Shown: positions 25,369-34,343 of the stretch, one piece after another
How positions within the stretch are numbered: the stretch's first letter is position 1
Layout: each line of letters begins with the position of its first letter
Assembly: GCA_013390905.1 (NCBI GenBank)
Contig: JACATG010000001.1
Span: 186,001 to 250,000 of the forward strand
Direction of reading: 5' to 3'
From: Marine Group I thaumarchaeote
GTDB lineage: Archaea; Thermoproteota; Nitrososphaeria; Nitrososphaerales; Nitrosopumilaceae
Length of the DNA: 64,000 bases
The notes under the pieces: model-generated
What the model was told of the DNA's origin: nothing
The model's input: only the letters and a program-made list of their open reading frames with translations
The model's database searches: none
Made by a program: the position numbers and the translations under genes

Positions 25369-26345
25369 GATTCTTGAAGAAACCTTGAGGCTGATTTTGC
25401 AAAATATGTTACAATCATGTCAGCTCCAGCTCTTTTAATTGAGTATAGAATCTCATCTGTAATGTCTTTTTCATTTACGTAACCTAGTTGCGAAGCAGCT
25501 TTTACCATTGCATACTCCCCAGAAACACTGTATGCTGCCACAGGAATATTGAATCTTCTTCTTGTTTCTGCTATTAAATCCAAATAAGCTAATGCTGGTT
25601 TAATCATTACAATGTCTACTCCTTCATCAATGTCTGTCTCTACTTCCAACATTGACTCTCTAGCATTTGTATATGGAACTTGGTATGTTTTTCTGTCTCC
25701 AAACTTTGGTGCACATTCCGCGGCATCTCTAAATGGTGCATAAAAGTTTGAACGATGTTTAGCTGAATGTGACATTATTGAAACATCTTTGAATCCTTCT
25801 TCGTCAAGCGCCTTTCTTATTGCAGCAACTTGGCCGTCCATCATTGCAGATGGTGATACAGTATCAACTCCTGCTTTTGCTTGACTGACAGCAATCTTCG
25901 CAAGTGTGCCAAGACTAGTATCATTATCAATCTTGTCTCCTTGAACAATTCCACAATGTCCAGTAGATGTAAACTGACAAAGGCAAACATCTGCCATTAT
26001 CACTATTTTATCTCCAAAATTTTGTCTGATCTGAACAATTGCCTTTTGAACAATTCCGTTATCATCAAAGGCAGAAGATCCTGCTTCATCTTTTTTAGTT
26101 GGAATTCCAAAAAGCATGATTGCAGGAATTCCTAAATCAGTAATGGTTCCCACTTCATCATTAATGTCATCTAAAGGAAGTCGCTCAATTTCTGACATTG
26201 ATTCTATCTTAACTCTGGTCTTAAGATCTTCTTGAACAAATACCGGACAAATGAAATCTTTTGGAGAAAGCGTAGTCTGTTGAACCAATTCTCTCATTTT
26301 TTCAGATGTTCTCAGTCTACGAAGACGTCTGGAAGGAAATGACAT
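25365..26345 (-). CDS. hemB: 5-Aminolevulinate dehydratase (porphobilinogen synthase)
   Basis: Condenses two 5-aminolevulinates to porphobilinogen. At 326 aa it matches the family. It has the cysteine-rich zinc site DVCLCQFTSTGHCG, 'MSHSAKHRSNFYAPFRDA' with the first Schiff-base lysine, and MIKPALAYLDLI with the second. The presence of three cysteines in the metal loop indicates a zinc-dependent enzyme. It is 30 bases downstream of hemA. Confidence 0.96.
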   Translation of the reverse strand: MSFPSRRLRRLRTSEKMRELVQQTTLSPKDFICPVFVQEDLKTRVKIESMSEIERLPLDDINDEVGTITDLGIPAIMLFGIPTKKDEAGSSAFDDNGIVQKAIVQIRQNFGDKIVIMADVCLCQFTSTGHCGIVQGDKIDNDTSLGTLAKIAVSQAKAGVDTVSPSAMMDGQVAAIRKALDEEGFKDVSIMSHSAKHRSNFYAPFRDAAECAPKFGDRKTYQVPYTNARESMLEVETDIDEGVDIVMIKPALAYLDLIAETRRRFNIPVAAYSVSGEYAMVKAASQLGYVNEKDITDEILYSIKRAGADMIVTYFAKSASRFLQES

Positions 26346-26375
26346 GTTAGAAATTCTCTTGGGTAAAATATAATC

Positions 26376-27647
26376 CTAGTCTACCTGGTTCTGTTTTTTA
26401 TAGTCAAACAGGTTGCTTGCTATCTCCACTACCTCAGATCTGCCTTGCTCTGATGCTTTTCTGATATTGTTCATTGGAGTTGAAACAATACTCTCAACAA
26501 CTGCCTTTGTTAATTCCTCAATAATTTTGATCTTCTTCTCATCTTTTTCACCAAGCATTTGAAGTGCTTTTTGCAATTCTTTTTCTCTAAGATATTCTAT
26601 GCTCTTGAAAACATCTTTTACAAGTGGTTCTGCATCTAGTCTTTTCATTGAGGCTTCTAATACAGATACTTCCTCATTAATTATATTTTCAATGGTTTTC
26701 ACCTTGTTTAATCGTGCATTCATATTCTTTTCAACCATCTCTGCAATTTGGTCAAGATTCATCAATTTTACACCGCTAATAGTTGCAACTTTCTCCTCTA
26801 CTGTTCTAGGATTTGATAAATCTAAAATCATCATTCCTTTGTTCTTATCTTTCATGGCATCAATGATTCTTTCATGTGTTACAAGAAAATACGGTGCTGT
26901 TGTTGCCACAAACAACACATTATAATTTTCAAATCCTAAAAGAACTTTTTCAAATTTAATTGGGGTTCCTCCCATTGTCTCACAAAATGCATGTGATCTT
27001 TGAACAGTTCTGCTTGCTACATCAAAGGCATATCCTCTTCTTTGTAATGATTTTGCAACAAGAGTAGATACTTCTCCAGTTCCAATCAACAAAATTTTCT
27101 TTGTCTTTAATTCATCAATATTTTCTTCAGCAAGCTTTACTGCTATAGACCCCACTGAAATCCCACCGCGGCCAATTCCACTAGAGTTTCTAATCCTAGT
27201 ACCAATTCTAATTGCCTTATCAAATAAAGTATTGAGATGCTGTCCAGATGCTTTTATTTTTCTAGCCGAAGTAATGGAATTTTTTATCTGACCCAGAATC
27301 TGCTCTTCACCTAACACCATCGAGTCTAATCCTGATGTTAGTTTTAACAGATGATGAAGTGCCTCTTTATTTTCAACAAACTCCAAGTTTTCATTAAATA
27401 TCTCTTCATCAAGTCCAGTAAGTGATGCCCACGTCTTCTTGATTTTGTCGAGATCATATGTTTTTGATTTACCAAACAACTCAATTCTGTTACATGTTTG
27501 AATAATTACACATTCATCTAGTCCTGAGTGCTTTTTGAATTGCTCATATGCATTTTCCACATCTTTTATTGTAAACTTTTCAAGAATGTGGATTGGTGAA
27601 TTACGAAAAGTTACACGTGCATTGATGATATTTTGATTCATTTCCAA
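26376..27647 (-). CDS. hemA: Glutamyl-tRNA reductase
   Basis: First committed enzyme of the C5 pathway: reduces Glu-tRNA to glutamate-1-semialdehyde. 423 aa with the catalytic cysteine in IQTCNRIELFG, LTSGLDSMVLGEEQILGQIK, the Rossmann loop LIGTGEVSTLVAKSL and a C-terminal dimerisation helix. The start overlaps the upstream precorrin-2 dehydrogenase by ten bases, or four if the second Met is used. Its partner hemL is at 9.4 kb. Confidence 0.96.
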   Translation of the reverse strand: MEMNQNIINARVTFRNSPIHILEKFTIKDVENAYEQFKKHSGLDECVIIQTCNRIELFGKSKTYDLDKIKKTWASLTGLDEEIFNENLEFVENKEALHHLLKLTSGLDSMVLGEEQILGQIKNSITSARKIKASGQHLNTLFDKAIRIGTRIRNSSGIGRGGISVGSIAVKLAEENIDELKTKKILLIGTGEVSTLVAKSLQRRGYAFDVASRTVQRSHAFCETMGGTPIKFEKVLLGFENYNVLFVATTAPYFLVTHERIIDAMKDKNKGMMILDLSNPRTVEEKVATISGVKLMNLDQIAEMVEKNMNARLNKVKTIENIINEEVSVLEASMKRLDAEPLVKDVFKSIEYLREKELQKALQMLGEKDEKKIKIIEELTKAVVESIVSTPMNNIRKASEQGRSEVVEIASNLFDYKKQNQVD

Positions 27648-28291
27648 TTCCTCAGTATTGTCACAGCTCTCTTTTCAGCTTTTTTTAACTGACCGTCTTT
27701 TATTAACTGTTCAACCTTATTGTCAGTTATAATACAATGTAGGTATTCTCTTCTTTGAGTTTGAGTGGGAATAATTTCTTTTGCTAGTTTTCTTGCGATC
27801 TTTTGAATCTTGATTTGATTAATGTCTTCTTTTGTAATAATCTTCTTGAATATTTTCTCTGATTGAATTCTAATCTTCTTTGACATCGCTGGACTACGAC
27901 CACCTGTAAAAATTGCTATCTGAATCATATTTTCAAAATCAATTATTGCAGGATTTGAAAAGTCACTGTCTTCTGGATTATCAGAACTATATACAATAAT
28001 CTTGTTTCTTTTCGCACTATTGATAATTTTCTGATTAAGATTTTTGTTATTGGTTGTTGTAATTATCATATTTGGTTTGAGTTTTGAAATAAATTCTGTA
28101 TCCTGAATTTTTTGTTTTTTTAATTTAATTTTGTTTGCTTTTACTAATTTGTTAATTTGTGAGTTGACCGAATCACTAATTACTAGAATCTTACAATCCT
28201 GCTTTAGCAAGGAATTGATTCTTTTTTGTGCCTCATTACCACCTCCGATGACAATTACTGTTTTACCCAAAAGATTTAGATCAACTATCAT
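27638..28291 (-). CDS. Precorrin-2 dehydrogenase (Met8p/CysG-N type)
   Basis: 217 aa. The N-terminal NAD-binding segment is VIVIGGGNEAQKRINSLL, then 'ILVISDS', TTTNNKNLNQKI and IQIAIFTGGRSPAMSKKIR, as in Met8p/SirC. It oxidises precorrin-2 to sirohydrochlorin and may insert iron; in Met8p both reactions share one active site. It lies at the head of the hemA-hemB operon and beside the siroheme decarboxylase gene, consistent with siroheme as the heme intermediate. Confidence 0.88.
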   Translation of the reverse strand: MIVDLNLLGKTVIVIGGGNEAQKRINSLLKQDCKILVISDSVNSQINKLVKANKIKLKKQKIQDTEFISKLKPNMIITTTNNKNLNQKIINSAKRNKIIVYSSDNPEDSDFSNPAIIDFENMIQIAIFTGGRSPAMSKKIRIQSEKIFKKIITKEDINQIKIQKIARKLAKEIIPTQTQRREYLHCIITDNKVEQLIKDGQLKKAEKRAVTILRNWK

Positions 28292-28361
28292 CGATCAAAA
28301 GGACTTCAGTTTCTATTTATGTATTAAAAATCAACGCGTAAAATCCTAGCTACATTTTTAA

Positions 28362-29411
28362 TTGAACAGACAAGTTACTGACATATTGACTTCCTTGGAT
28401 GAATTGGATAAAGAACTCCTTAATGAAATTCAATCAACATTTCCACTTGTAACAAGACCTTTTGATGCAATTGCTAAAAAATTTGATACTACTCCCAAAA
28501 TTATCAAAGAACATCTAAATAATCTAAAGAAAGTTGGAATTTTACGACAACTAAGTGCAATTTTTGATACCAGAAAGCTAGGTTACACAAGTTCTCTAGT
28601 TGCAATGGAGATTGAACATGATAAACTAGAATATGTTGCAAGTCAAATTAATCGCCATCCTGGTGTTAGCCATAACTATGAACGTGAACATCAGTTTAAT
28701 CTTTGGTTTACTTTGGCTGTTCCACCTGGTGCAGATTTGAAGACAGAGGTTGACAAGTTTAACGTACTAAAGGGAATCAAAAAGGTAAGAATGCTTCCTA
28801 CTCTACAACTATTCAAGATTGGTGTAAAACTAGACATGGTAGATGAAAAGAAACATGAGATTGCTCCCACTGAGAAGAAAAAAGAGATTAAAAATGTAAA
28901 ATTTGAACCCACAGAAGAAGACAAAAACTTTATCCGTGAATTACAAAAAGACATGGAAATAATTGATGAGCCATTTGTAAAGGCTGCAAAAAATCTTGGA
29001 ATTACTGAAAATGAATTGTTTGACAAGATGAAGCATTATGAAGATATTGGAGTGATGAGAAGATTTGCAGCAATTTTAAGACACAGAAAAGTTGGATTTA
29101 CTGCAAATGGAATGATAGTTTGGAAAGTTCCTGAAGATAGAATATCCGAAGTTGGAGAAAAGCTAGGTGCATTTCCTCAGGTTAGTCATTGCTATGAAAG
29201 ACCTACATACTCTGACTGGCCATACAATGTTTTTTCAATGATTCATTGCAAAACCCATGATGAGGCACATGAGATGGCAAAAACAATACAAGAACAAATC
29301 CAAGTTCCTGATTATGACATCCTCTTTAGTTCTCGTGAATTCAAAAAAATACGAGTTGAATATTTCGTAGAAAAATCCTTTACTTTCGAAGAGACTATAA
29401 CTGCTTCCTAG
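28362..29411 (+). CDS. ahbAB: Fused siroheme decarboxylase (AhbA-AhbB), Lrp/AsnC-fold
   Basis: 349 residues made of two homologous Lrp/AsnC-like halves. Half 1 (about 10-165) has a winged helix then 'LRQLSAIFDTRKLGYTSSL' and GVSHNYEREHQFNLWFT. Half 2 (about 185-340) repeats it: 'MRRFAAILRHRKVGFTANG' and QVSHCYERPTYSDWPYN. These are the AhbA/AhbB (NirD/L/G/H) signatures; the conserved His in VSHxYER and Arg of RR/RQ motifs bind siroheme. Elsewhere AhbA and AhbB are separate proteins that form a heterodimer; here one chain holds both. The TTG start is 70 bases divergent from precorrin-2 dehydrogenase. Confidence 0.85.
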   Translation: MNRQVTDILTSLDELDKELLNEIQSTFPLVTRPFDAIAKKFDTTPKIIKEHLNNLKKVGILRQLSAIFDTRKLGYTSSLVAMEIEHDKLEYVASQINRHPGVSHNYEREHQFNLWFTLAVPPGADLKTEVDKFNVLKGIKKVRMLPTLQLFKIGVKLDMVDEKKHEIAPTEKKKEIKNVKFEPTEEDKNFIRELQKDMEIIDEPFVKAAKNLGITENELFDKMKHYEDIGVMRRFAAILRHRKVGFTANGMIVWKVPEDRISEVGEKLGAFPQVSHCYERPTYSDWPYNVFSMIHCKTHDEAHEMAKTIQEQIQVPDYDILFSSREFKKIRVEYFVEKSFTFEETITAS

Positions 29412-29746
29412 AACTCGTTTTCATCATGTCCAACAACATGAATTGAACAAAAATACTGATCATTCATGTTACAATAGTATAGCGAATTTTTGCCACATAA
29501 TTTACATGGTGGCTTTTCATCTTCCTTTGACAATTTTGTATGATATATCTTACTTCTACTAGTAATGGTTGAATCCTTGTAAATTCTTGTTAGATTCGTA
29601 TGGTATTCAAGTTCTTCAGGGTTTAGTGGCTGTTCATTTTTAATTTTTTTAATAATTGCTTCCCATTTATCATACTTGCCAATTTTGGCAAGCTTCATTC
29701 TCTCTATTACTTCTAATGTTTTTTGTGAATCTATTGGAATGACCAT
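29408..29746 (-). CDS. Uncharacterised protein with C-terminal zinc finger
   Basis: 112 aa, not recognised. The first 80 residues are helical and charged. The C-terminus has PPCKLCGKNSLYYCNMND followed by YFCSIHVVGHDE, a CxxC...C...CxxH...H array like a short B-box/treble-clef zinc site. It overlaps the convergent fused decarboxylase by four bases and lies seven bases downstream of the aldo/keto reductase on the same strand. Confidence 0.7.
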   Translation of the reverse strand: MVIPIDSQKTLEVIERMKLAKIGKYDKWEAIIKKIKNEQPLNPEELEYHTNLTRIYKDSTITSRSKIYHTKLSKEDEKPPCKLCGKNSLYYCNMNDQYFCSIHVVGHDENEF

Positions 29747-29753
29747 TTGATGA

Positions 29754-30752
29754 TTAATTTACTTGAGGTGTCGCCTTTAATTCATACGAAGGCCATGTAT
29801 TGTACAATTCATCAATCTCTTTCATATCTGAGGTTGAAATGTATTTTCCATCTGTCATTTCTGCATAATTAATAATTTCTTCTTCACTGATCATTGTAGG
29901 AAATACTGACGCAAATCCTTTCTTTGTCATGATAAACTTCATTGCCAATTCTGTTATGTTTAACCCATTTCTTTCTGCAATGGGTCTGAGCAGTTCAACT
30001 TTTTCTAATGATGCCTTAATCCATTCTCCTTTTCTTACTGATCTATGATCCTTTTCATCAATCTTAGTATCTGCATTTACTTTTCCTGTTAGTATTCCTG
30101 ATGCTTCTGGAACTCTAACTAAAATTCCAACATTTTTTTCCTCAGCTCTTCTTAATAATTCATTTCCTGGAGTTTGTTCTAAGATATTGTATACTGTTTG
30201 AACTGCACTTAGATTTGGTCTATCCATCGCTTCTAGACCTTCTTGTGTCCAACCAATTGCCGGACCTAATGCTATTTGATATGTTTTGATAGTTTCATCT
30301 GCAACGAAACTATCAAGTACATTAAAAATTGAATCATCTCTTATGTGGTTAAGTTTTGGATTATGCAAACCATACATGTCAAGATGATCTGTTTGTAGTC
30401 TCTCTAAACTATTTCTTAATGCCATTCTTGTAAAATCTTCATCAAATTTCTGTGGAAGCTCAGTGTGTCCAATTTGCTCCACTCCTTCAAAATCATAACC
30501 ATACTTTGTAGAAATAACAATCTCGTCTCTCATATCTTTAAAAACTTTACCAATCAATCTCTCACTTTTTCCTTTACCGTACATATCTCCTGTCTCAAAG
30601 AAATTAATTCCCACATCGTATGCTTTTTTGAGCATTCTTTTTGCTTCATCTTCTTCAATCTTTTTGCCCCACCAATCAAGAGCAATTGCCCATGCTCCAA
30701 ATCCTAATTCTGATACTTTGATGTCTGTTTTTCCTAGTTTATTGTAATTCAT
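29754..30752 (-). CDS. Aldo/keto reductase, potassium-channel beta-like branch
   Basis: 332-residue TIM-barrel oxidoreductase. The N-terminus MNYNKLGKTDIKVSELGFGAW is characteristic; the catalytic Tyr lies in 'FETGDMYGKGKSERLIGK', a Lys in 'IVISTKYGYD', and a His in 'LDMYGLHNP'. The C-terminal cofactor segment is AMKFIMTKKGFASVFPTMIS. Substrate unknown. The gene order gives no metabolic hint beyond proximity to heme genes. Confidence 0.88.
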   Translation of the reverse strand: MNYNKLGKTDIKVSELGFGAWAIALDWWGKKIEEDEAKRMLKKAYDVGINFFETGDMYGKGKSERLIGKVFKDMRDEIVISTKYGYDFEGVEQIGHTELPQKFDEDFTRMALRNSLERLQTDHLDMYGLHNPKLNHIRDDSIFNVLDSFVADETIKTYQIALGPAIGWTQEGLEAMDRPNLSAVQTVYNILEQTPGNELLRRAEEKNVGILVRVPEASGILTGKVNADTKIDEKDHRSVRKGEWIKASLEKVELLRPIAERNGLNITELAMKFIMTKKGFASVFPTMISEEEIINYAEMTDGKYISTSDMKEIDELYNTWPSYELKATPQVN

Positions 30753-30920
30753 TTTTTTATCTCCTTTTGTTTTAATTTTATTCCCGTACCTTTCAAAACT
30801 GTTTTCCCATTTGAAATTTCATCATTTATGTTTATCCAAGATTTGCATTATTGATATTTAGTTTTATAAGGAAAATATTTTGAGATTCTGATACATGTTG
30901 GAATAATTTTTGTGATAAAT

Positions 30921-31595
30921 TTAGCCCATACTAATAATTAGAGGTATGATGTCTTTTTTAACGCATACAATCATAGGAATATCGTTTTTGACATATGCTG
31001 AAACTCTAGTCTCTCTCAAATCCATGATAAGATCTTGAAAATCTCTAATATCATCTACTTCAAATGCTAACAGAAAATCCTCATCATGGATTCCAAAAGA
31101 GTATGTTGTGTTAAGTACAATTTGTGGGTATTTCTTACTCACCTCAATATGTTCATCCATTATCTGTTGGCGTTTTTCTTTTGGTAACAGATACCATTCT
31201 CTTGTTTTTGTAAATGGATAAATAATTACGTGTTTTTTTGGTTCATTACCTGTCAGAAACCCGTGAGTCTTTACTTCTTTTGCATAAATTGACGGTCGTG
31301 TACATGACAAGTATGTGATTGATGGTATGATGTATTTTCCAAATACTGTCTTGTACAATTTTTCAATAACTGCTTGAATTTCTTCAACTGTCTTTGCTGC
31401 AAACCAGAACAAAAAGTCTGTATCGTCTCTTAATCCTAGATTTGAATAAGATCTAAACATTATCCCCGAATTTTTAATTATATTCTCAACTTCTTTTGCA
31501 GATTCTTCTTTTGCCAAATCTGCCATCCATCTCCATTTAGGATCTACTTTGAAAAATGAGAAATTAAAATAATATTGATCATTATCTTCTGACAT
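30921..31595 (-). CDS. Chlorite-dismutase-fold heme protein, coproheme decarboxylase-like
   Basis: 224 aa of the Cld/HemQ (ChdC) family. It has 'FFKVDPKWRWM' at the N-terminus, a 'LGLRDDTDFLFWF' strand, YPFTKTREWYLLPKEKRQQIMDEH in which Y, R, W and H match the ChdC substrate region, and a C-terminal 'SFGIHDEDFLLAFEVDD' strand. ChdC removes two carboxylates from Fe-coproporphyrin III to give heme b. Position 1.5 kb from the siroheme decarboxylase supports a heme-biosynthesis role; chlorite dismutation or another function cannot be excluded. Confidence 0.75.
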   Translation of the reverse strand: MSEDNDQYYFNFSFFKVDPKWRWMADLAKEESAKEVENIIKNSGIMFRSYSNLGLRDDTDFLFWFAAKTVEEIQAVIEKLYKTVFGKYIIPSITYLSCTRPSIYAKEVKTHGFLTGNEPKKHVIIYPFTKTREWYLLPKEKRQQIMDEHIEVSKKYPQIVLNTTYSFGIHDEDFLLAFEVDDIRDFQDLIMDLRETRVSAYVKNDIPMIVCVKKDIIPLIISMG

Positions 31596-31640
31596 GTTTT
31601 TCCAATCTTGAAACCCTATTTAAACAGAAAACTAGATTAT

Positions 31641-31853
31641 CTATTGCAAAATCTCGATAATTTTTTGCCTGGACTTGTGACCAGATTTTATATACACAAG
31701 TGCAGTTGATACTCCAAAATGTTTTGCCAATTTTTTGATGATCTCTTTATTAGCTTCTCCTTTGATTGGTTTTGATTTTATTCCAATGTTAATTTGATTG
31801 TCTTTTATTTCTAGAAATTCTTTAGAAAATTCTACTTGAACTTTGTAAATCAA
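31641..31853 (-). CDS. DUF167 (YggU) family protein
   Basis: 70 residues with the DUF167 fold signature: a beta strand, then SKPIKGEANKEIIKKLAKHFGV and the terminal 'IKSGHKSRQKIIEI'. The family is universal in archaea and many bacteria; its function is not established. Length matches short archaeal members. It lies between the Cld-like gene and sufC. Confidence 0.88.
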   Translation of the reverse strand: MIYKVQVEFSKEFLEIKDNQINIGIKSKPIKGEANKEIIKKLAKHFGVSTALVYIKSGHKSRQKIIEILQ

Positions 31854-31877
31854 TAGTTTTTTGAAAAAATATTCTGT

Positions 31878-32657
31878 TTAAATTTGATTAGGCTTTTGTT
31901 TTGTGACCCACTCGTAGCCTTCTGCTTCTAGTTTATCTGCAAGTTTTGCATCACCTGTTTTCATGATTTTACCATCAGCAAATACATGCACAAAGTCTAG
32001 TTTGTCTAAGAATTTTAGAATTCTAGCATAGTGAGTAATTATAATTGTAGTTGCCTTTTCGCCAGATACTTGACTAATTGCTTTTGCTACTGCTTGAACC
32101 GCATCAATATCTAAACCTGAATCTGGTTCATCTAAAATTGCAATTTTTGGTCTTAACACTGCCATCTGTAAAACTTCTGCACGTTTCTTTTCTCCTCCTG
32201 AGAATCCTTCATTGAGATATCTTGAAAGGAATTCTTCTTTTAATCCCACTTTCGCTAGATTTTCTTTTAGATATTTTTGAAATTCTCTCACTGTAATGAA
32301 GACTTCTCTGTCGTCTCCTTCAAGTGCTTTGCTTAAAGCGTTGTAAGCTGTTCTAAGAAAGTGAGAAAATCCTACACCTGAAACTTCTGTTGGATATTGA
32401 AATCCTAAAAATAATCCCTTCCTTGCTCTTTCATCTGCCTTTAAACCTAAAATGCTTTCACCATCAAACAAAATATCTCCTTGAGTAACTTTGTATTTTG
32501 GATGTCCAAGTAATGTGTAAGCTAGTGTACTTTTTCCTGAACCATTTGGTCCCATAATAGCATGTACTTCTCCAGGGCCTGTCTTTAGATTAACTCCTTT
32601 GAGAATTTCTTTATCTCCTATTGATACATGAAGATCTATAATTTCTAATACTGCCAT
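31878..32657 (-). CDS. sufC: Fe-S cluster assembly ATPase SufC
   Basis: ABC-type ATPase of the SUF complex, 259 aa. Walker A GPNGSGKSTL at about residue 36, the SufC-specific GLFLGFQYPTEVSGV, signature FSGGEKKRAEVLQ, Walker B AILDEPDSGLDIDA and 'ITHYARIL'. It energises SufB-SufD. It is separated by about 13 kb from the sufBD operon and transcribed on the opposite strand, an unusual split from the common sufCBD order. Confidence 0.95.
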   Translation of the reverse strand: MAVLEIIDLHVSIGDKEILKGVNLKTGPGEVHAIMGPNGSGKSTLAYTLLGHPKYKVTQGDILFDGESILGLKADERARKGLFLGFQYPTEVSGVGFSHFLRTAYNALSKALEGDDREVFITVREFQKYLKENLAKVGLKEEFLSRYLNEGFSGGEKKRAEVLQMAVLRPKIAILDEPDSGLDIDAVQAVAKAISQVSGEKATTIIITHYARILKFLDKLDFVHVFADGKIMKTGDAKLADKLEAEGYEWVTKQKPNQI

Positions 32658-32746
32658 GTTGCGCTCTATTTTGTTTCACTATATAATGCCGACGAAATTT
32701 AGCTAATCCTAACGGAGATTTTTTGTAATAAAATGAAGGGGGGGGA

Positions 32747-33703
32747 TTAATTTTTGGTCAGAGATGGTCTCAAAGTAATTTTGAGTTTGTAACTTGTTAG
32801 AATCTCTTTACATCTATTTCTGATAGTAACTTCTGTGACTCCTGCAACACTTGAAACGTCTCTTTGAAGTATGTTTTGTCCAAGCAGGACAGATGCAACA
32901 TACAGATATGCTGCTGCAATTCCATTTGGTGCTTTTCCATCTGAAATGCTACTATCTTTGGTTTTTTCTGCAATTTCCAAGGCTAGTCTTTCCACTCTAA
33001 CCTCAGTCTGTGTCATATTTGCTATCTTTGAGATGTATTTGTCCATGGTTACAACTGGGGCTGTAAATTGTCCCATTTCCATTACCATGATTCTATAGTA
33101 TCTTGCTGCAAGTTTTGTTTTTGATTTGACATCTTTTGCTGTACACATTCCTCTGCAAATTTCTTCTAATGATCTAATTACAGCACATTGTTTGCATGCC
33201 ATGTAAATTGTAGCAGCTGTAATGCTAACTACTGATTTTCCCTTTACATCTACATGTCCATCCAAATTTCTGTATATCATAGAAGCAGTTTCCAATACGT
33301 TCTTTGAAAGATTAAGACCGTCACATGTTTCGCCCATTTTTGCTAAAACATTTGCAAGTCTTCTTTCTCTTGGCGAGGAAACTCGTATTCTTTGTTGCCA
33401 TTTTCTGAGATTGTGCATTTGATTTGCAACTTCATGATTGATTGTTTTTCCACTAAAGTCCTTTGTACCAAGTGAGATCTCAGTTGTTATTCCCAAGTCA
33501 TGTTGAGAATAAGTCGTTTGTCCTGTCGCTCTTGCTAGCTTCATTTTGTCTTCAAGATTCGAACTAATTGTTTCTGGACCAAAGTCTGCAATCTGGTCAG
33601 CGACTACAACGCCACAACCAGAACAGATTATTTCACCATTCTGCATGTCATCAACTAATGTTGATTTACATTCAGGACAGCTTTGGGGTTCTACTATATT
33701 CAT
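32747..33703 (-). CDS. tfb: Transcription initiation factor TFB (TFIIB)
   Basis: 318 aa. The N-terminal zinc ribbon uses CPECKSTL and IICSGCGVVV (residues about 8-33), followed by the B-finger/linker and two cyclin-like repeats, the first around 'RRLANVLAKMGETCDGLNL' and the second around 'RVERLALEIAEKT', with the recognition helix 'LQRDVSSVAGVTEVTIRNR'. It bridges TBP, promoter and RNA polymerase. Its ATG overlaps the gar1 stop by four bases. Other TFB paralogues may exist outside the window. Confidence 0.95.
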   Translation of the reverse strand: MNIVEPQSCPECKSTLVDDMQNGEIICSGCGVVVADQIADFGPETISSNLEDKMKLARATGQTTYSQHDLGITTEISLGTKDFSGKTINHEVANQMHNLRKWQQRIRVSSPRERRLANVLAKMGETCDGLNLSKNVLETASMIYRNLDGHVDVKGKSVVSITAATIYMACKQCAVIRSLEEICRGMCTAKDVKSKTKLAARYYRIMVMEMGQFTAPVVTMDKYISKIANMTQTEVRVERLALEIAEKTKDSSISDGKAPNGIAAAYLYVASVLLGQNILQRDVSSVAGVTEVTIRNRCKEILTSYKLKITLRPSLTKN

Positions 33704-33969
33704 TTTTTTCTTCTCCTAAATTTTTTTGGTGTACTAACAGGAGGTTGTTCAATTGCGAAAACACTTTTGCCAATGTATTTTTTGATATTGTTTGTTAACG
33801 GAGTTGCAGATGCAAAGGGTCTTCTTACTGGACCAATCAATTCCATTACTTTTGCAACTCTAGTTCCTTTCTCATCACAGAGTATTTGTCCTTCAACTAG
33901 TTTGTTAGATAGTTGGATGATTACCCTGCCACTTCCGGCTAGGTGCATTATTTCGCCTACCTCCTGCAA
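33700..33969 (-). CDS. gar1: Gar1-like H/ACA RNP protein
   Basis: 89-residue beta-barrel protein: GEIMHLAGSGRVIIQL, 'VEGQILCDEKGTRVAKVMELIGPVRRPFAS' and a basic RRRKK tail. The GPVRRPFAS motif is the Gar1 hallmark. With Cbf5, Nop10 and L7Ae it forms the pseudouridylating RNP. The four-base overlap with tfb indicates co-transcription. Confidence 0.9.
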   Translation of the reverse strand: MQEVGEIMHLAGSGRVIIQLSNKLVEGQILCDEKGTRVAKVMELIGPVRRPFASATPLTNNIKKYIGKSVFAIEQPPVSTPKKFRRRKK

Positions 33970-34042
33970 TTAAAAATGCTAACATGGTATTACTATCATA
34001 GACTTCTGTCAACTTTACTTTAGTTAAGAGCTAGATTTGATT

Positions 34043-34342
34043 TTATTTTGACTGTTTGGACCTTTTCAAAATTAGTTTTTCAGAAATTTTGTTAAGAATT
34101 TTTGTTTTGGGAGATCCTTTTGGCAAAACAACATACCCTGACCTGACAAATGGTCTTTTAGGAAATCTTACTTTATCATTAGACTCTGTAATTTCAAATC
34201 CCGCAACTTTTGTTGCATCTATCAACTCTTTCAATGAAGGATCAAAAATACATTTTTCTAATCCTTGTCTCCTCCCTTTTGATTTTTTTAAATTTTTATT
34301 AAAATAATCCAACCAGATTACGATATGTTCGTAATCTTTCAT
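34043..34342 (-). CDS. srp19: Signal recognition particle protein SRP19
   Basis: 99 aa. The SRP19 pattern is seen: 'HIVIWLDYFNKNLKKSKGRR' (strand with IWLDYF), the RRQGLEKC helix cap, and 'VGSPKTKILNKISEKL'-like C-terminal segment. It binds helices 6 and 8 of SRP RNA to allow SRP54 binding; srp54 is at 55.4 kb. One base separates it from the S8e gene on the same strand. Confidence 0.88.
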   Translation of the reverse strand: MKDYEHIVIWLDYFNKNLKKSKGRRQGLEKCIFDPSLKELIDATKVAGFEITESNDKVRFPKRPFVRSGYVVLPKGSPKTKILNKISEKLILKRSKQSK

Positions 34343-34343
34343 T

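Noticed and set aside
32738-32745. Run of eight G just downstream of the tfb stop
   Set aside because: Striking in AT-rich DNA, but a single homopolymer gives no evidence for a structure or regulatory site.
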